Positions 1-7,857 of a stretch of DNA of 20,906 nt are shown piece by piece (within the stretch, counting starts at the first letter, position 1; every line of letters begins with the position of its first letter). Made by a program: the position numbers and the translations under genes. The notes beneath the pieces were generated by a model. The model saw only the letters and a list, made by a program, of their open reading frames with translations, searched no databases and had not been told where the DNA came from. The DNA comes from Clostridia bacterium. GTDB taxonomy: Bacteria; Bacillota; Peptococcia; DRI-13; DTU073. Location of the stretch: contig DUTO01000221.1 of the NCBI GenBank assembly GCA_012842035.1, forward strand, positions 1 through 20,906, in the 5' to 3' direction.

Positions 1-55
1 GATTTGGTCGAGACCAATTATTGCGCGGATTGGTAGACATGTTTTTGCTCGTTAA
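1..55 (+). CDS. sleB: C-terminal end of spore cortex-lytic enzyme SleB (partial)
   Basis: The window opens inside a gene. Reading from base 2 gives 17 residues, IWSRPIIARIGRHVFAR, and a TAA stop at 53-55. The pattern W-S-R-P followed by I-G-(R/K)-H-V/I-F is what I expect at the extreme C-terminus of SleB-type cortex hydrolases (Hydrolase_2 family), which degrade spore cortex peptidoglycan during germination. The assignment is strengthened by ypeB 41 bases downstream, since sleB-ypeB is the classic operon in Bacillus and in many clostridia. Only the tail is visible, so domain content and length cannot be assessed. Confidence 0.75.
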   Translation, partial: IWSRPIIARIGRHVFAR

Positions 56-96
56 AGAAGAAACAAGGACAAGTAGAAAGAAAGGGTGGGCTTTTC

Positions 97-1470
97 ATGT
101 TTAAAGAAAGAAGCTGGAAAAAATGGCTGTTGCCCGGTATTTTGGTTATAGCCTTAGTAGGTAGCCTCATTTGGGGCTATCAAGAAAAGCAAATCAGGCA
201 GAAGCTACAAAACAGGGCTGAAGGTCAGTATCAAAAGGCTTTTCATGAACTCACTTGGCATTTAGATAATATTTCGGGACAGCTGGCTCAAATCTTAATC
301 AGTTCCTCGCGTGAGCAGGCCGTATTATCGCTAGCAACCCTTTGGCGCCAGGCTTTTGCGGCCCAAGCCAATATTGGTAGTTTGCCGTTAGCTTTAGTGC
401 CTTTATCGCAAACAGAAAACTTTTTAAATAATACGAGTACGGTAGCTAATGTTTTATTAAGTCGAGCAGCTCAGGCTGAAGAAGGTTTATCTGAGGATAG
501 TATCAAAACAGTAGAAGCTCTATATGAACGTTCTCAAGCTTTAGCGGCAGATTTAAATAAATTAGGTGCTAAAATTTTAAATCATGAATTAAGTTGGACA
601 GAAGTGGAAACAGCTGCTTATGCATCTAATCGTAATTTAGAAGACAATACGATTGTGGATGGTTTTAAGTTGGTAGAAAAACGGTTGGCAGAATATCCGG
701 AAATAAATTTAGCGGGAGATTTTGCTCCGGTCGAACCGGAAACTAAAAAAATAAGGGGAACAACAGAAATCAGTGTACAAGAAGCAGAGAAAAAGGCTCT
801 GCAGTGGTGGTATCCGCAACCGGGGAAACATGAGGCCCAATCAACTTATGAAGGGGTGGGGGATGTGCCTACTTATGGGATTGAAATACCGCCTTTAACA
901 GAAAAAGAGGGCCCGGTGTATATTGATGTCAGTAAAATAGATGGTGCTATTGTTTGGGCCATGGAAGCGCGCCCGGTAGAAATAAGTAAGCTGACCTTAG
1001 GGGAAGGAGAAAAGAAAGCGCAAAAGTTTTTAAAGAAACATGATTTATTTAATTTTGTTGCGGTAAAGTCACAAAAGGAAGACAATACGGGGGTCTACAC
1101 TTTTGTGCCGCGCCAAGGTGAAGTTTTATTATATCCGGATCAGGTTAAGTTACAGGTAGCCCTTGATAATGGTGATGTCCTTGGTTTTGAGGGTACCCCT
1201 TATTATATGTTTCATCGGACACGAGATTTACCTGTGCCTAAATTGACGCGGGATAACTTACGGTCCATAATCAGTCCTCGCCTTAAAGTGGAGTTGATTC
1301 GCCCGGCGTTAATCGTTAATACTTGGGGGCAAGAAGTTTTGACTTGGGAAGTGAGGGGTGCTTTTACCCAAGAAAAGTTTGCCGTTTTTTATAATGCCCA
1401 AACAGGTAGTGAGGAAGCGATTATCAGAATTACGCCTCCACCAGAATTTACCTTTACCGTCGCAAGTTAA
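97..1470 (+). CDS. ypeB: Germination protein YpeB
   Basis: 457 residues, close to the roughly 450 of B. subtilis YpeB. A positively charged N-terminus (KERSWKK) is followed by one hydrophobic segment at about residues 10-27 with no obvious cleavage site, so it is probably a membrane anchor. The middle part is helical. The C-terminal half carries PepSY-like repeats with the pattern of a Lys/Glu-rich helix followed by Y-x-V/F strands. YpeB is known to stabilise and localise the cortex hydrolase SleB in the spore inner membrane/coat interface; the two are mutually dependent. The preceding fragment is the end of sleB, so this is the second gene of that operon, probably forespore-expressed from a promoter outside the window. 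The start follows a G-rich site (AAAGGGTGGG) about eight bases upstream. Assignment is from overall pattern and context. Confidence 0.85.
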   Translation: MFKERSWKKWLLPGILVIALVGSLIWGYQEKQIRQKLQNRAEGQYQKAFHELTWHLDNISGQLAQILISSSREQAVLSLATLWRQAFAAQANIGSLPLALVPLSQTENFLNNTSTVANVLLSRAAQAEEGLSEDSIKTVEALYERSQALAADLNKLGAKILNHELSWTEVETAAYASNRNLEDNTIVDGFKLVEKRLAEYPEINLAGDFAPVEPETKKIRGTTEISVQEAEKKALQWWYPQPGKHEAQSTYEGVGDVPTYGIEIPPLTEKEGPVYIDVSKIDGAIVWAMEARPVEISKLTLGEGEKKAQKFLKKHDLFNFVAVKSQKEDNTGVYTFVPRQGEVLLYPDQVKLQVALDNGDVLGFEGTPYYMFHRTRDLPVPKLTRDNLRSIISPRLKVELIRPALIVNTWGQEVLTWEVRGAFTQEKFAVFYNAQTGSEEAIIRITPPPEFTFTVAS

Positions 1471-1482
1471 AAAGAGAAAGCA

Positions 1483-1512
1483 TTGACATTAACTTCAGAT
1501 GCAACATATAAT
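1483..1512 (+). promoter_or_regulatory. Sigma-A-like promoter upstream of argS
   Basis: A perfect -35 hexamer TTGACA (1483-1488) and a perfect -10 hexamer TATAAT (1507-1512) are separated by 18 bases. It lies in the ypeB-argS gap and faces argS. It separates the vegetative argS from the sporulation operon sleB-ypeB. The leader would be about 40 nt and shows no T-box-like structure. Confidence 0.8.
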
Positions 1513-1560
1513 TGGGTTGGCGGTATTTAAAGTTGGGAACCATTAGGGAGGAGCTAGAGG

Positions 1561-3234
1561 ATGAGTATGCTTACTGCTAAAAGAGAGCAAATATATTTAG
1601 AAATAGTTAAGGTCTTAAAACGAGCTAAAGCTGACGGGCAGTTACAATTTACGGAAATACCTGATTTTACGGTAGAAGTACCGCGCGAAAAAGCACATGG
1701 TGATTTTGCTACTAATGTGGCGCTGTTGTTGAGTAAAACAGAATGTAAGGCTCCACGCCAAATTGCGCAAATTATTGTAGATAATTTTAGTTCCGGTGTG
1801 GAACAACTAGAAAAAATAGAAATTGCCGGACCCGGTTTTATTAATTTTTATTTAGCTTCCGGTTGGCTCTATCAAATTTTGCCCCTAGTAATTAATGAAG
1901 ATGAAAAATATGGTTGTTCTAATTTTGGTGGGGGAGAAAGAATTCAAGTAGAATTTGTCAGTGCTAATCCGACAGGTCTTTTACATATGGGTAATGCCCG
2001 GGGGGCTGCTTTAGGGGATACCTTAAGCAATGTTTTGGAAGCTGCCGGCTATGAGGTGACACGAGAATTTTATATTAATGATGCCGGTAATCAAATCGAG
2101 AATTTTGGGAAATCTCTCGAGGCACGTTATTTGCAGCTTTTAGGGCAGGAAGTTGGGTTCCCGGAAGAAGGGTATCATGGTGAAGATATTATTGAGACAG
2201 TAAAGAATATTATTACTGAAGTAGGTGATCAGTATTTAGAACTGGAGTCAGGTTTACGCCGTGAGTTTTTAATTCAAAAGGCTTTACAAGAAAAACTCAG
2301 TAAGATTAAAAAAGATCTGGTTCAGTTCGGTGTAGAGTATGACGTTTGGTTTAGTGAGCAAAGCCTGCATGATAGTGGGGCGATTACTCGTACCATTGAG
2401 GCTTTACAGCAAAAAGGCTTTGTTTATGAACAAGAAGGAGCCTTGTGGTTAAAAACTACTGCATTTGGCGAAGAAAAAGATGAAGTTATTGTGCGGTCTA
2501 ATGGTTTGGCGACATATTTTGCCGCCGATATTGCGTATCATCAAAATAAATTTGAACGTGGTTTTGAAAAGGTAATTAATATCTGGGGTGCTGACCACCA
2601 TGGGCATGTGGCCCGCATGAAAGGAGCTATACAAGCCTTAGGTTATGAACCGGAAAAATTGCAGGTAATTTTAATGCAGTTAGTACGTCTTTTTCGTGGT
2701 CCCGAAATAGTACGAATGTCTAAGCGCAGTGGGGAGTATATTACCCTTGCGGAATTAGTAGAAGAAGTCGGGCGCGATGCCGCTCGTTTCTTTTTTGTGA
2801 TGCGTAGCCCTGATAGTCATCTTGACTTTGATTTAGATTTGGCCAAAAAGGAATCGGCAGATAATCCTGTTTATTATGTGCAGTATGCTCATGCGCGGAT
2901 TAATAGTATTTTATTGGCGAGCACGGAAAAACTTGCTTCAGCTGCAGAAATTGATTTTACGTTATTAACAGAAGCAGAGGAGTTGGCTTTAATTCGTAAG
3001 ATTGCGGAATTCCCTGATGAGATTGTAGGGGTGGCCGCCAATTATGAACCACATCATTTAACACGTTATGCTCATGAGTTGGCTTCCCTGTTTCATAGTT
3101 TTTATAATAGTTGCCGTGTCTTAACTGATGAAAAACCTTTGCGACAGGCCCGTTTGTATCTTGTCAATGCTACTCGGATAACGTTGCGTAATGTGCTTGG
3201 GCTTTTAGGTGTTAGCGCTCCGGAAAGAATGTAA
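1561..3234 (+). CDS. argS: Arginyl-tRNA synthetase
   Basis: 557 residues, the usual size for bacterial class I ArgRS. It charges tRNA-Arg with arginine in the cytoplasm. The N-terminal additional domain (about residues 1-100) ends in the typical A-G-P-G-F-I-N-F segment. The catalytic Rossmann fold follows with FVSANPTGLLHMGNARGAA, in which HMGN (142-145) is the HIGH-type signature. A KMSK-like loop appears as RMSKRSGEYITL. The C-terminal DALR anticodon-binding domain is marked by YVQYAHARI and ends near the last residues. The ATG at 1561 has a GGAGG about ten bases upstream. The gene has its own promoter at 1483-1512. Confidence 0.97.
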   Translation: MSMLTAKREQIYLEIVKVLKRAKADGQLQFTEIPDFTVEVPREKAHGDFATNVALLLSKTECKAPRQIAQIIVDNFSSGVEQLEKIEIAGPGFINFYLASGWLYQILPLVINEDEKYGCSNFGGGERIQVEFVSANPTGLLHMGNARGAALGDTLSNVLEAAGYEVTREFYINDAGNQIENFGKSLEARYLQLLGQEVGFPEEGYHGEDIIETVKNIITEVGDQYLELESGLRREFLIQKALQEKLSKIKKDLVQFGVEYDVWFSEQSLHDSGAITRTIEALQQKGFVYEQEGALWLKTTAFGEEKDEVIVRSNGLATYFAADIAYHQNKFERGFEKVINIWGADHHGHVARMKGAIQALGYEPEKLQVILMQLVRLFRGPEIVRMSKRSGEYITLAELVEEVGRDAARFFFVMRSPDSHLDFDLDLAKKESADNPVYYVQYAHARINSILLASTEKLASAAEIDFTLLTEAEELALIRKIAEFPDEIVGVAANYEPHHLTRYAHELASLFHSFYNSCRVLTDEKPLRQARLYLVNATRITLRNVLGLLGVSAPERM

Positions 3235-3252
3235 GTAGTTATTAAAACTATA

Positions 3253-3281
3253 TTGACGTAAGTGAGCTGTAAGTATAAAAT
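3253..3281 (+). promoter_or_regulatory. Probable promoter upstream of pyrG
   Basis: TTGACG (3253-3258) lies 17 bases before TAAAAT (3276-3281). An overlapping TATAAA at 3274 would give a 15-base spacing. Predicted start would be near the GGG at 3287-3289, 50 bases before pyrG. B. subtilis pyrG is controlled by CTP-sensitive reiterative transcription at a GGGC start plus an attenuator; here no attenuator hairpin is visible in the leader, so that mechanism is not supported. Confidence 0.55.
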
Positions 3282-3338
3282 TTAAAGGGTATATAAATAA
3301 GGAGAGTGTGAAAAAACTTAAGAGGAGGAAGGAAGGGT

Positions 3339-4940
3339 TTGGCGACAAAATATATCTTTGTTACAGGTGGTGTAGTATCATCTCTGGGGAAGGGAATTAC
3401 AGCTTCATCTATCGGGCGTCTTTTAAAAAGTCGTGGTTTGAAAGTTGTAATCCAAAAGTTTGACCCTTATATTAATGTAGACCCCGGTACAATGAGCCCT
3501 TACCAGCATGGGGAAGTTTTTGTGACTGAAGATGGTGGGGAAACGGACCTGGATTTAGGACATTATGAAAGATTTGTCGATATTAATGTCAGTAGGTCTT
3601 GTAATACGACAACGGGGAAAATTTATTGGTCTGTGATTAACAAAGAAAGAAATGGTGATTATCAGGGTGGTACAGTACAAGTTATCCCTCATATTACCAA
3701 TGAAATAAAAATGGCTATTCACCGCGTAGCCGAAGAGACTCAGCCTGATGTAGTAATTACAGAAATAGGGGGTACAGTAGGAGATATTGAGTCTTTGCCT
3801 TTTTTGGAGGCGATCAGACAAATAAAAAGTGATGTGGGGCGTGAAAATGTGATGTATATTCATGTTACTCTCGTTCCTTATCTGAAAGCAGCCGGGGAAG
3901 TGAAGACTAAGCCTACCCAGCATAGTGTGAAAGAATTAAGAGGTATTGGGATTCAGCCTGATGCGATTGTCTGTCGTTCCGAAAAGGTTCTTTCGCAAGA
4001 AATGGAAGAAAAAGTAGCCCTTTTTTGTGATATTGAGAAGGAAGCGGTTATTCAAGCCGTAGATGCCGAGACTATTTATGAAATTCCCTTGCTTTTAAAA
4101 GAAGAGGGGTTAGATGACATTATTATTGAGAAGCTTAATTTGCAGTGTGGACAGGCTAAATTGACTGAATGGGAAGAAATAGTGCAGAAGATTAAAAATC
4201 CACAAGGAATAGTTAAGGTTGCTTTAATTGGTAAATATGTGGACTTCCCTGATGCTTATATTAGTGTTTCCGAGGCTTTGTGTCATGCGGGGATTTATCA
4301 TCATGTGGCAGTTAGGGTAGAGATGGTCTCTTCAGTTGAATTAGATAATGGTAAACAACCGGAAGAACTATTAAAAGATGTGGATTGTATTTTAATTCCC
4401 AGTGGTTTTGGTGATTGTGGCATTATCGGGAAAATCAAAGCGATTCAATATGCGCGGGAAAAGGGGATCCCTTTTTTAGGAATTTGCTCCGGGATGCAGT
4501 TAGCGGTTGTAGAATTTGCCCGGAATGTAGTGGGGCTTAGGGCCGGCAGTTCTGAATTTGAGGCGGATATCGAACATCCGGTGATTACGGCTCTTACTTT
4601 TCGGGAAGACTTTACTGGACGAGCCAAAACGAAAAAGGTGGGCAGTTATCCTTGCCTGTTACAAGAAGGTACGAAAGCTTATCAGGCTTATCAAGCAAAG
4701 CAAATTGCGGAAAGACATCGTCATAGTTATGAATTTAACATTGCTTATCGGGAACTTTTGGCACAACATGGGTTAATAGTCAGTGGGGTGTCTCCTGAGG
4801 ACAAGTCAGTAGCCATTATTGAAATCCCCGCACATCCATGGTTTGTGGGTTGTCAATTCCATCCTGAATTTAAGTCACGACCTAATCGGGCTCATCCTTT
4901 ATTCCGGGACTTTTTAGGTGCGGCTTTAAAAAGATGTTAA
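3339..4940 (+). CDS. pyrG: CTP synthase (glutamine hydrolysing)
   Basis: 533 residues, the standard length. It converts UTP, ATP and glutamine to CTP, the last step of pyrimidine nucleotide synthesis. The N-terminal amidoligase domain begins KYIFVTGGVVSSLGKGITAS, with the P-loop lysine at residue 18. It contains DPYINVDPGTMSPYQHGEVF and the CTP/UTP-site motif EIGGTVGDIES. The C-terminal class I glutaminase domain has nucleophile Cys383 in GICSGMQ and His508/Glu510 in CQFHPEF. The start is TTG at 3339 behind AGGAGGAAGGAAGG; the protein then begins MATKYIFVTGG, which fits the family. A strong terminator follows at 4977. In B. subtilis pyrG is likewise near spo0F and fba. Confidence 0.97.
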   Translation: MATKYIFVTGGVVSSLGKGITASSIGRLLKSRGLKVVIQKFDPYINVDPGTMSPYQHGEVFVTEDGGETDLDLGHYERFVDINVSRSCNTTTGKIYWSVINKERNGDYQGGTVQVIPHITNEIKMAIHRVAEETQPDVVITEIGGTVGDIESLPFLEAIRQIKSDVGRENVMYIHVTLVPYLKAAGEVKTKPTQHSVKELRGIGIQPDAIVCRSEKVLSQEMEEKVALFCDIEKEAVIQAVDAETIYEIPLLLKEEGLDDIIIEKLNLQCGQAKLTEWEEIVQKIKNPQGIVKVALIGKYVDFPDAYISVSEALCHAGIYHHVAVRVEMVSSVELDNGKQPEELLKDVDCILIPSGFGDCGIIGKIKAIQYAREKGIPFLGICSGMQLAVVEFARNVVGLRAGSSEFEADIEHPVITALTFREDFTGRAKTKKVGSYPCLLQEGTKAYQAYQAKQIAERHRHSYEFNIAYRELLAQHGLIVSGVSPEDKSVAIIEIPAHPWFVGCQFHPEFKSRPNRAHPLFRDFLGAALKRC

Positions 4941-4976
4941 AAATGAGACTAGAAGTAAATGATAAAATAACAACAG

Positions 4977-5001
4977 GTGCGGCTCAAGCTGCACTTTTTT
5001 T
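4977..5001 (+). terminator. Intrinsic terminator after pyrG
   Basis: GTGCGGC (4977-4983) pairs with GCTGCAC (4988-4994), giving seven pairs including one G-U, around a TCAA loop. Seven T follow at 4995-5001. This is a textbook Rho-independent terminator 36 bases after the pyrG stop. It ends only 28 bases before the next start codon, with no clear promoter in between, so it could also act as a leader attenuator for femX. Confidence 0.9.
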
Positions 5002-5029
5002 AAAAAAGGAGGACTGAACAGAAGAAACA

Positions 5030-6127
5030 ATGTATTATTTTAGATTATTATCAACTTCCGAAAAAGAATATTTTAATAAATTTGTGTTACAAGCACCTAA
5101 AAATCATATTTTACAAACTTGGGAATGGGGCGAGGTTAAAGGCAAAGGAGCCTGGGTGCCTTATCGTTTCATCGTGGAAAATGAAGCACAGCAACCGGTA
5201 GCCGGGATTAGTATTTTAGCACGACGTATTCCTGTTTTGGGAAAATTAATTTTTTATGCCCCGCGCGGGCCGGTGGGAGACTTGCATAATCAAGAGGTCA
5301 TGGATTTTTTGTTTGCGGAAGTGAAGAAATTTGCCCAAGCAAAGGGAGCGATATTTTTAAAAATTGACCCTGATGTTTCCCTTGAAGATACTGCTTTACA
5401 GGAATATCTTGCTTCGCGAGGTTTTGTACCGGCGGGAAAAGACAGTGGGTTTGAGGGTATTCAGCCTAAATTTGTTTTCCGCTTGGATATTACGCCTGAC
5501 TTAGCAACATTATTAGCTAATTTCCATTCTAAAACCCGTTATAATGTTCGTTTGGCGAGGCGAAAAGGGGTAGTGATTAAAGATAATTGTGGGAAAGAAG
5601 ACCTCCCCATATTTTATGAAATTCTACAGGAAACGACAGAACGCGACAAGTTTTTAGTGCGTCCTTATCGTTATTTTGAGGAGATGTGGGACTGTTTAGT
5701 GCCTTCAGGTTATTTAAAACTTTTTTTAGCCTATTATCAGGAGAAACCAATTGCCGGGACTTTGGCCTACCTTTTTGGTGATACCGCTTGGTACATTTAT
5801 GGTGCTTCTTCTAATGAACATCGTAATGTGATGCCTAATTATCTTTTACAGTGGACGATGATTAAATGGGCCCAAGAAAATAATTGTAAAGTTTATGACT
5901 TTCGTGGTGTTTCCGGTGATTTATCGAAGGACAACCCTCTTTATGGACTGTATCGTTTTAAAAAGGGTTTTAATGGCACTTTTACAGAGTTTGTGGGTGA
6001 ATATGACCTAGTATTCTCTCCTTTTTACTATCGTTTATGGACAAGTTTAGAGCCATTTTATCAAAAAAATATTAGACGTTTGATTAATTTTAAAAAAGCT
6101 CTTTGGGGTGAACAAGGAGGGGCTTAA
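5030..6127 (+). CDS. FemAB/FemX-family peptidoglycan aminoacyltransferase
   Basis: 365 residues, within the range of FemA/FemB/FemX proteins (PF02388-type double GNAT fold). These cytoplasmic enzymes transfer an amino acid from aminoacyl-tRNA to the peptidoglycan stem peptide of a lipid precursor. Family hallmarks are QTWEWGEVKG near residue 34, FYAPRGPVGD near 79, KTRYNVRLARRKGV near 170, YGASSNEHRNVMPNYLLQW near 260, and the C-terminal GLYRFKKGF followed by EFVGEYDLV. No coiled-coil insertion of the long FemA type is apparent. GGAGG at 5008-5012 lies 17 bases before the ATG, unusually far, but no in-frame start is closer. It is coupled to the alanine racemase three bases downstream, which suggests both act on cell-wall amino acids. 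The transferred amino acid cannot be told from sequence. Confidence 0.88.
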   Translation: MYYFRLLSTSEKEYFNKFVLQAPKNHILQTWEWGEVKGKGAWVPYRFIVENEAQQPVAGISILARRIPVLGKLIFYAPRGPVGDLHNQEVMDFLFAEVKKFAQAKGAIFLKIDPDVSLEDTALQEYLASRGFVPAGKDSGFEGIQPKFVFRLDITPDLATLLANFHSKTRYNVRLARRKGVVIKDNCGKEDLPIFYEILQETTERDKFLVRPYRYFEEMWDCLVPSGYLKLFLAYYQEKPIAGTLAYLFGDTAWYIYGASSNEHRNVMPNYLLQWTMIKWAQENNCKVYDFRGVSGDLSKDNPLYGLYRFKKGFNGTFTEFVGEYDLVFSPFYYRLWTSLEPFYQKNIRRLINFKKALWGEQGGA

Positions 6128-6130
6128 GGT

Positions 6131-7345
6131 ATGGTTGAGGTAAACGGCGAACCTTGTTGGGTAGAGGTAGACTTAGAGGCCCTAAGGCATAATTATGAAA
6201 TAGTGAGGCAAAAAATAGGACCGGCAGTAAAACTGCTGGGTGTGGTTAAGGCCGATGCTTATGGGCATGGGATAGTGCCGGTAAGCCGTTTATGGGAAGA
6301 AATGGGCATTGATATGTTAGGGGTTACTACTGTGGAAGAAGGGAAACAGTTGCGTCAAGCAGGGATTACAATACCGATTTTGGTTTTTAGGCCCTTTCTC
6401 CCTGAAGAAATTCCCTGTTTGGCCCAATGGGATTTAACAGCGACAGTAGCTGGTAGAGAAGCGATACATTGGCTCAAGCAGTGGTTAGCAAAGAATGAGG
6501 GAACAATTAAAGTACATCTTAAAGTGGAAACAGGGATGGGACGTTACGGTTTTTGGCCTCAAGAGGTTCTGCCCACAGCCCAAGAATTATTGACTATTTC
6601 CGGTTTAGAGTTGACAGGTGTCTATTCTCATTTGGCCACAGCCATGTGGAAGAACAAGCGCTATAGTTGGCGGCAGTTTCGTTTGTTTCAAAAAGTTTGT
6701 ACCGGCTTGGAAAAGGCAGGAATAAAGGGACTGGTTAAGCATATAGCTAATAGTGCGGCCGTGTTGGAATTGCCGGAAATGTATTTAGATATGGTACGGG
6801 TGGGGACACTGCTTTATGGGCAATATCCTGTCCTTTCGCCGCAAAAGAGTGTCGAATTAAAGGATACTTGGTACTTCAAGGCGAAAGTAGTTTATATTAG
6901 AAAGCTACCTCGTGGACATACAGTAGGCTATGGGCAGACTTTTAAAGCACGTCGTTCCACTCTTGTCGCTGTCCTTTCAGTAGGTTTTGTGGATGGTGTA
7001 GAAGTTGAACCTCTGCTTAAGCCAGTCGGTTTTTTAGATTTACTCAAAGGTACAGCTAAGCTTTTTTTGCGTTATCTCGGCTGGCAAAAGTTTTGTCCTC
7101 CGGTACTTTTTCCCGGAGGTGTAGGACGGATTATCGGTAAAGTAGGAATGCAGCTCACCATGGTTGATGTGTCCAGAGTTAAAGATATAAAAGTCGGGAC
7201 AATTGCTTCTCTTCCTGTGCGTAGAACGGCGGTAGATTCCAGTATTCCCAAGCTTTATTTAGAAGAGGGAGAAATTGTCGTGACTAGCAAAACCACGAGA
7301 GCAATAACTAGACAGAAATGTTTTAAACAAGTTAGTGGCCCCTAA
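6131..7345 (+). CDS. Alanine racemase family PLP enzyme, divergent C-terminal domain
   Basis: 404 residues; typical Alr is about 370-390. Alr interconverts L- and D-alanine for peptidoglycan. The fold-III PLP barrel is intact: Lys40 in VVKADAYGHG binds PLP, Lys131 and Arg138 sit in HLKVETGMGRYG, HIANSAAVLELP spans about 204-215, MVRVG contains the pyridine-contacting Arg223, and Tyr267 in VGYGQTF is the likely second catalytic base. After VGFVDG (about 284-289) there is an insertion of roughly 25-30 residues with an FLDLLKG segment. The usual Met-Asp of the C-terminal domain reads Met-Gln (340-341), and the normal ending is poorly conserved. Its Shine-Dalgarno AAGGAGGGG lies within femX. It is probably an alanine racemase or a specialised relative; another D-amino-acid substrate is possible, so I give no symbol. 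Confidence 0.8.
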   Translation: MVEVNGEPCWVEVDLEALRHNYEIVRQKIGPAVKLLGVVKADAYGHGIVPVSRLWEEMGIDMLGVTTVEEGKQLRQAGITIPILVFRPFLPEEIPCLAQWDLTATVAGREAIHWLKQWLAKNEGTIKVHLKVETGMGRYGFWPQEVLPTAQELLTISGLELTGVYSHLATAMWKNKRYSWRQFRLFQKVCTGLEKAGIKGLVKHIANSAAVLELPEMYLDMVRVGTLLYGQYPVLSPQKSVELKDTWYFKAKVVYIRKLPRGHTVGYGQTFKARRSTLVAVLSVGFVDGVEVEPLLKPVGFLDLLKGTAKLFLRYLGWQKFCPPVLFPGGVGRIIGKVGMQLTMVDVSRVKDIKVGTIASLPVRRTAVDSSIPKLYLEEGEIVVTSKTTRAITRQKCFKQVSGP

Positions 7346-7374
7346 GTCTAGTAAAGTGGAGGACGGTGGTATGG

Positions 7375-7746
7375 ATGGAGAAAGCTCGTGTCTTAATTGT
7401 GGATGACCAAGAAGGAGTGCGCCAATTATTGCAGGAAACTTGTCTGTTGTTAGGTTATGAAGCCATGACAGCAAAATCAGGGCTGGAGGCGTTAGACTTG
7501 GTTCAAAAACATAATTTTCAAATTGCTTTAGTGGATATGAAAATGCCGGGTTTGAACGGACTAAGCACAACAGAGCGTCTTCTGGCCACAGGAAAACATC
7601 TTAACATTATCGTGATGAGCGGGTTTTGTGATGGTGAAAGTGAAATAAGTGAACTCTCCTCCCATTTAGAGATTGCAGCAGTGATGAAAAAACCTTTTGA
7701 CCTGGAAGAATTAAAAGTTGTTTTAGAAAAAAATATCAGCAAATAA
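7375..7746 (+). CDS. spo0F: Single-domain response regulator, Spo0F-like
   Basis: Receiver domain only, 123 residues from the ATG at 7375 (B. subtilis Spo0F has 124). The acidic pair Asp10-Asp11, phosphoacceptor Asp54 in ALVDMKMPG, Ser82 in VMSGF and the Lys105-Lys106-Pro-Phe motif are all in place, and Asp54 matches Spo0F numbering. No output domain follows, as expected of a phosphorelay intermediate between sporulation kinases and Spo0B/Spo0A. A GTG nine bases earlier is only three bases from the GGAGG at 7358-7362, so the ATG with a 12-base spacing is preferred. Its place between pyrG and fba matches the spo0F locus in B. subtilis. Many clostridia lack a full phosphorelay, so a chemotaxis-like or other single-domain regulator cannot be excluded. 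Confidence 0.82.
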   Translation: MEKARVLIVDDQEGVRQLLQETCLLLGYEAMTAKSGLEALDLVQKHNFQIALVDMKMPGLNGLSTTERLLATGKHLNIIVMSGFCDGESEISELSSHLEIAAVMKKPFDLEELKVVLEKNISK

Positions 7747-7857
7747 TCGAGTTCTTTCGGCAGGATTTTTTAAAAAAATGAAGAAGATTTTTATAAGCTT
7801 GTTATTGTACAAACTTTTGTTTTAGGGTCTTAAGAAAGACAGGGAGGAGGTTGAGAA

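Noticed and set aside
3282..3338. CTP-sensing attenuator in the pyrG leader, as in B. subtilis.
   Set aside because: There is no terminator hairpin with a T-run in the leader; only a GGG near the likely start is present.
7747..7857. Promoter or terminator in the gap before the cysteine-rich gene (T6A7 run at about 7766-7778, small hairpin at 7827-7840).
   Set aside because: There is no hexamer pair with acceptable spacing, and the hairpin has only five AT-rich pairs without a T-run.
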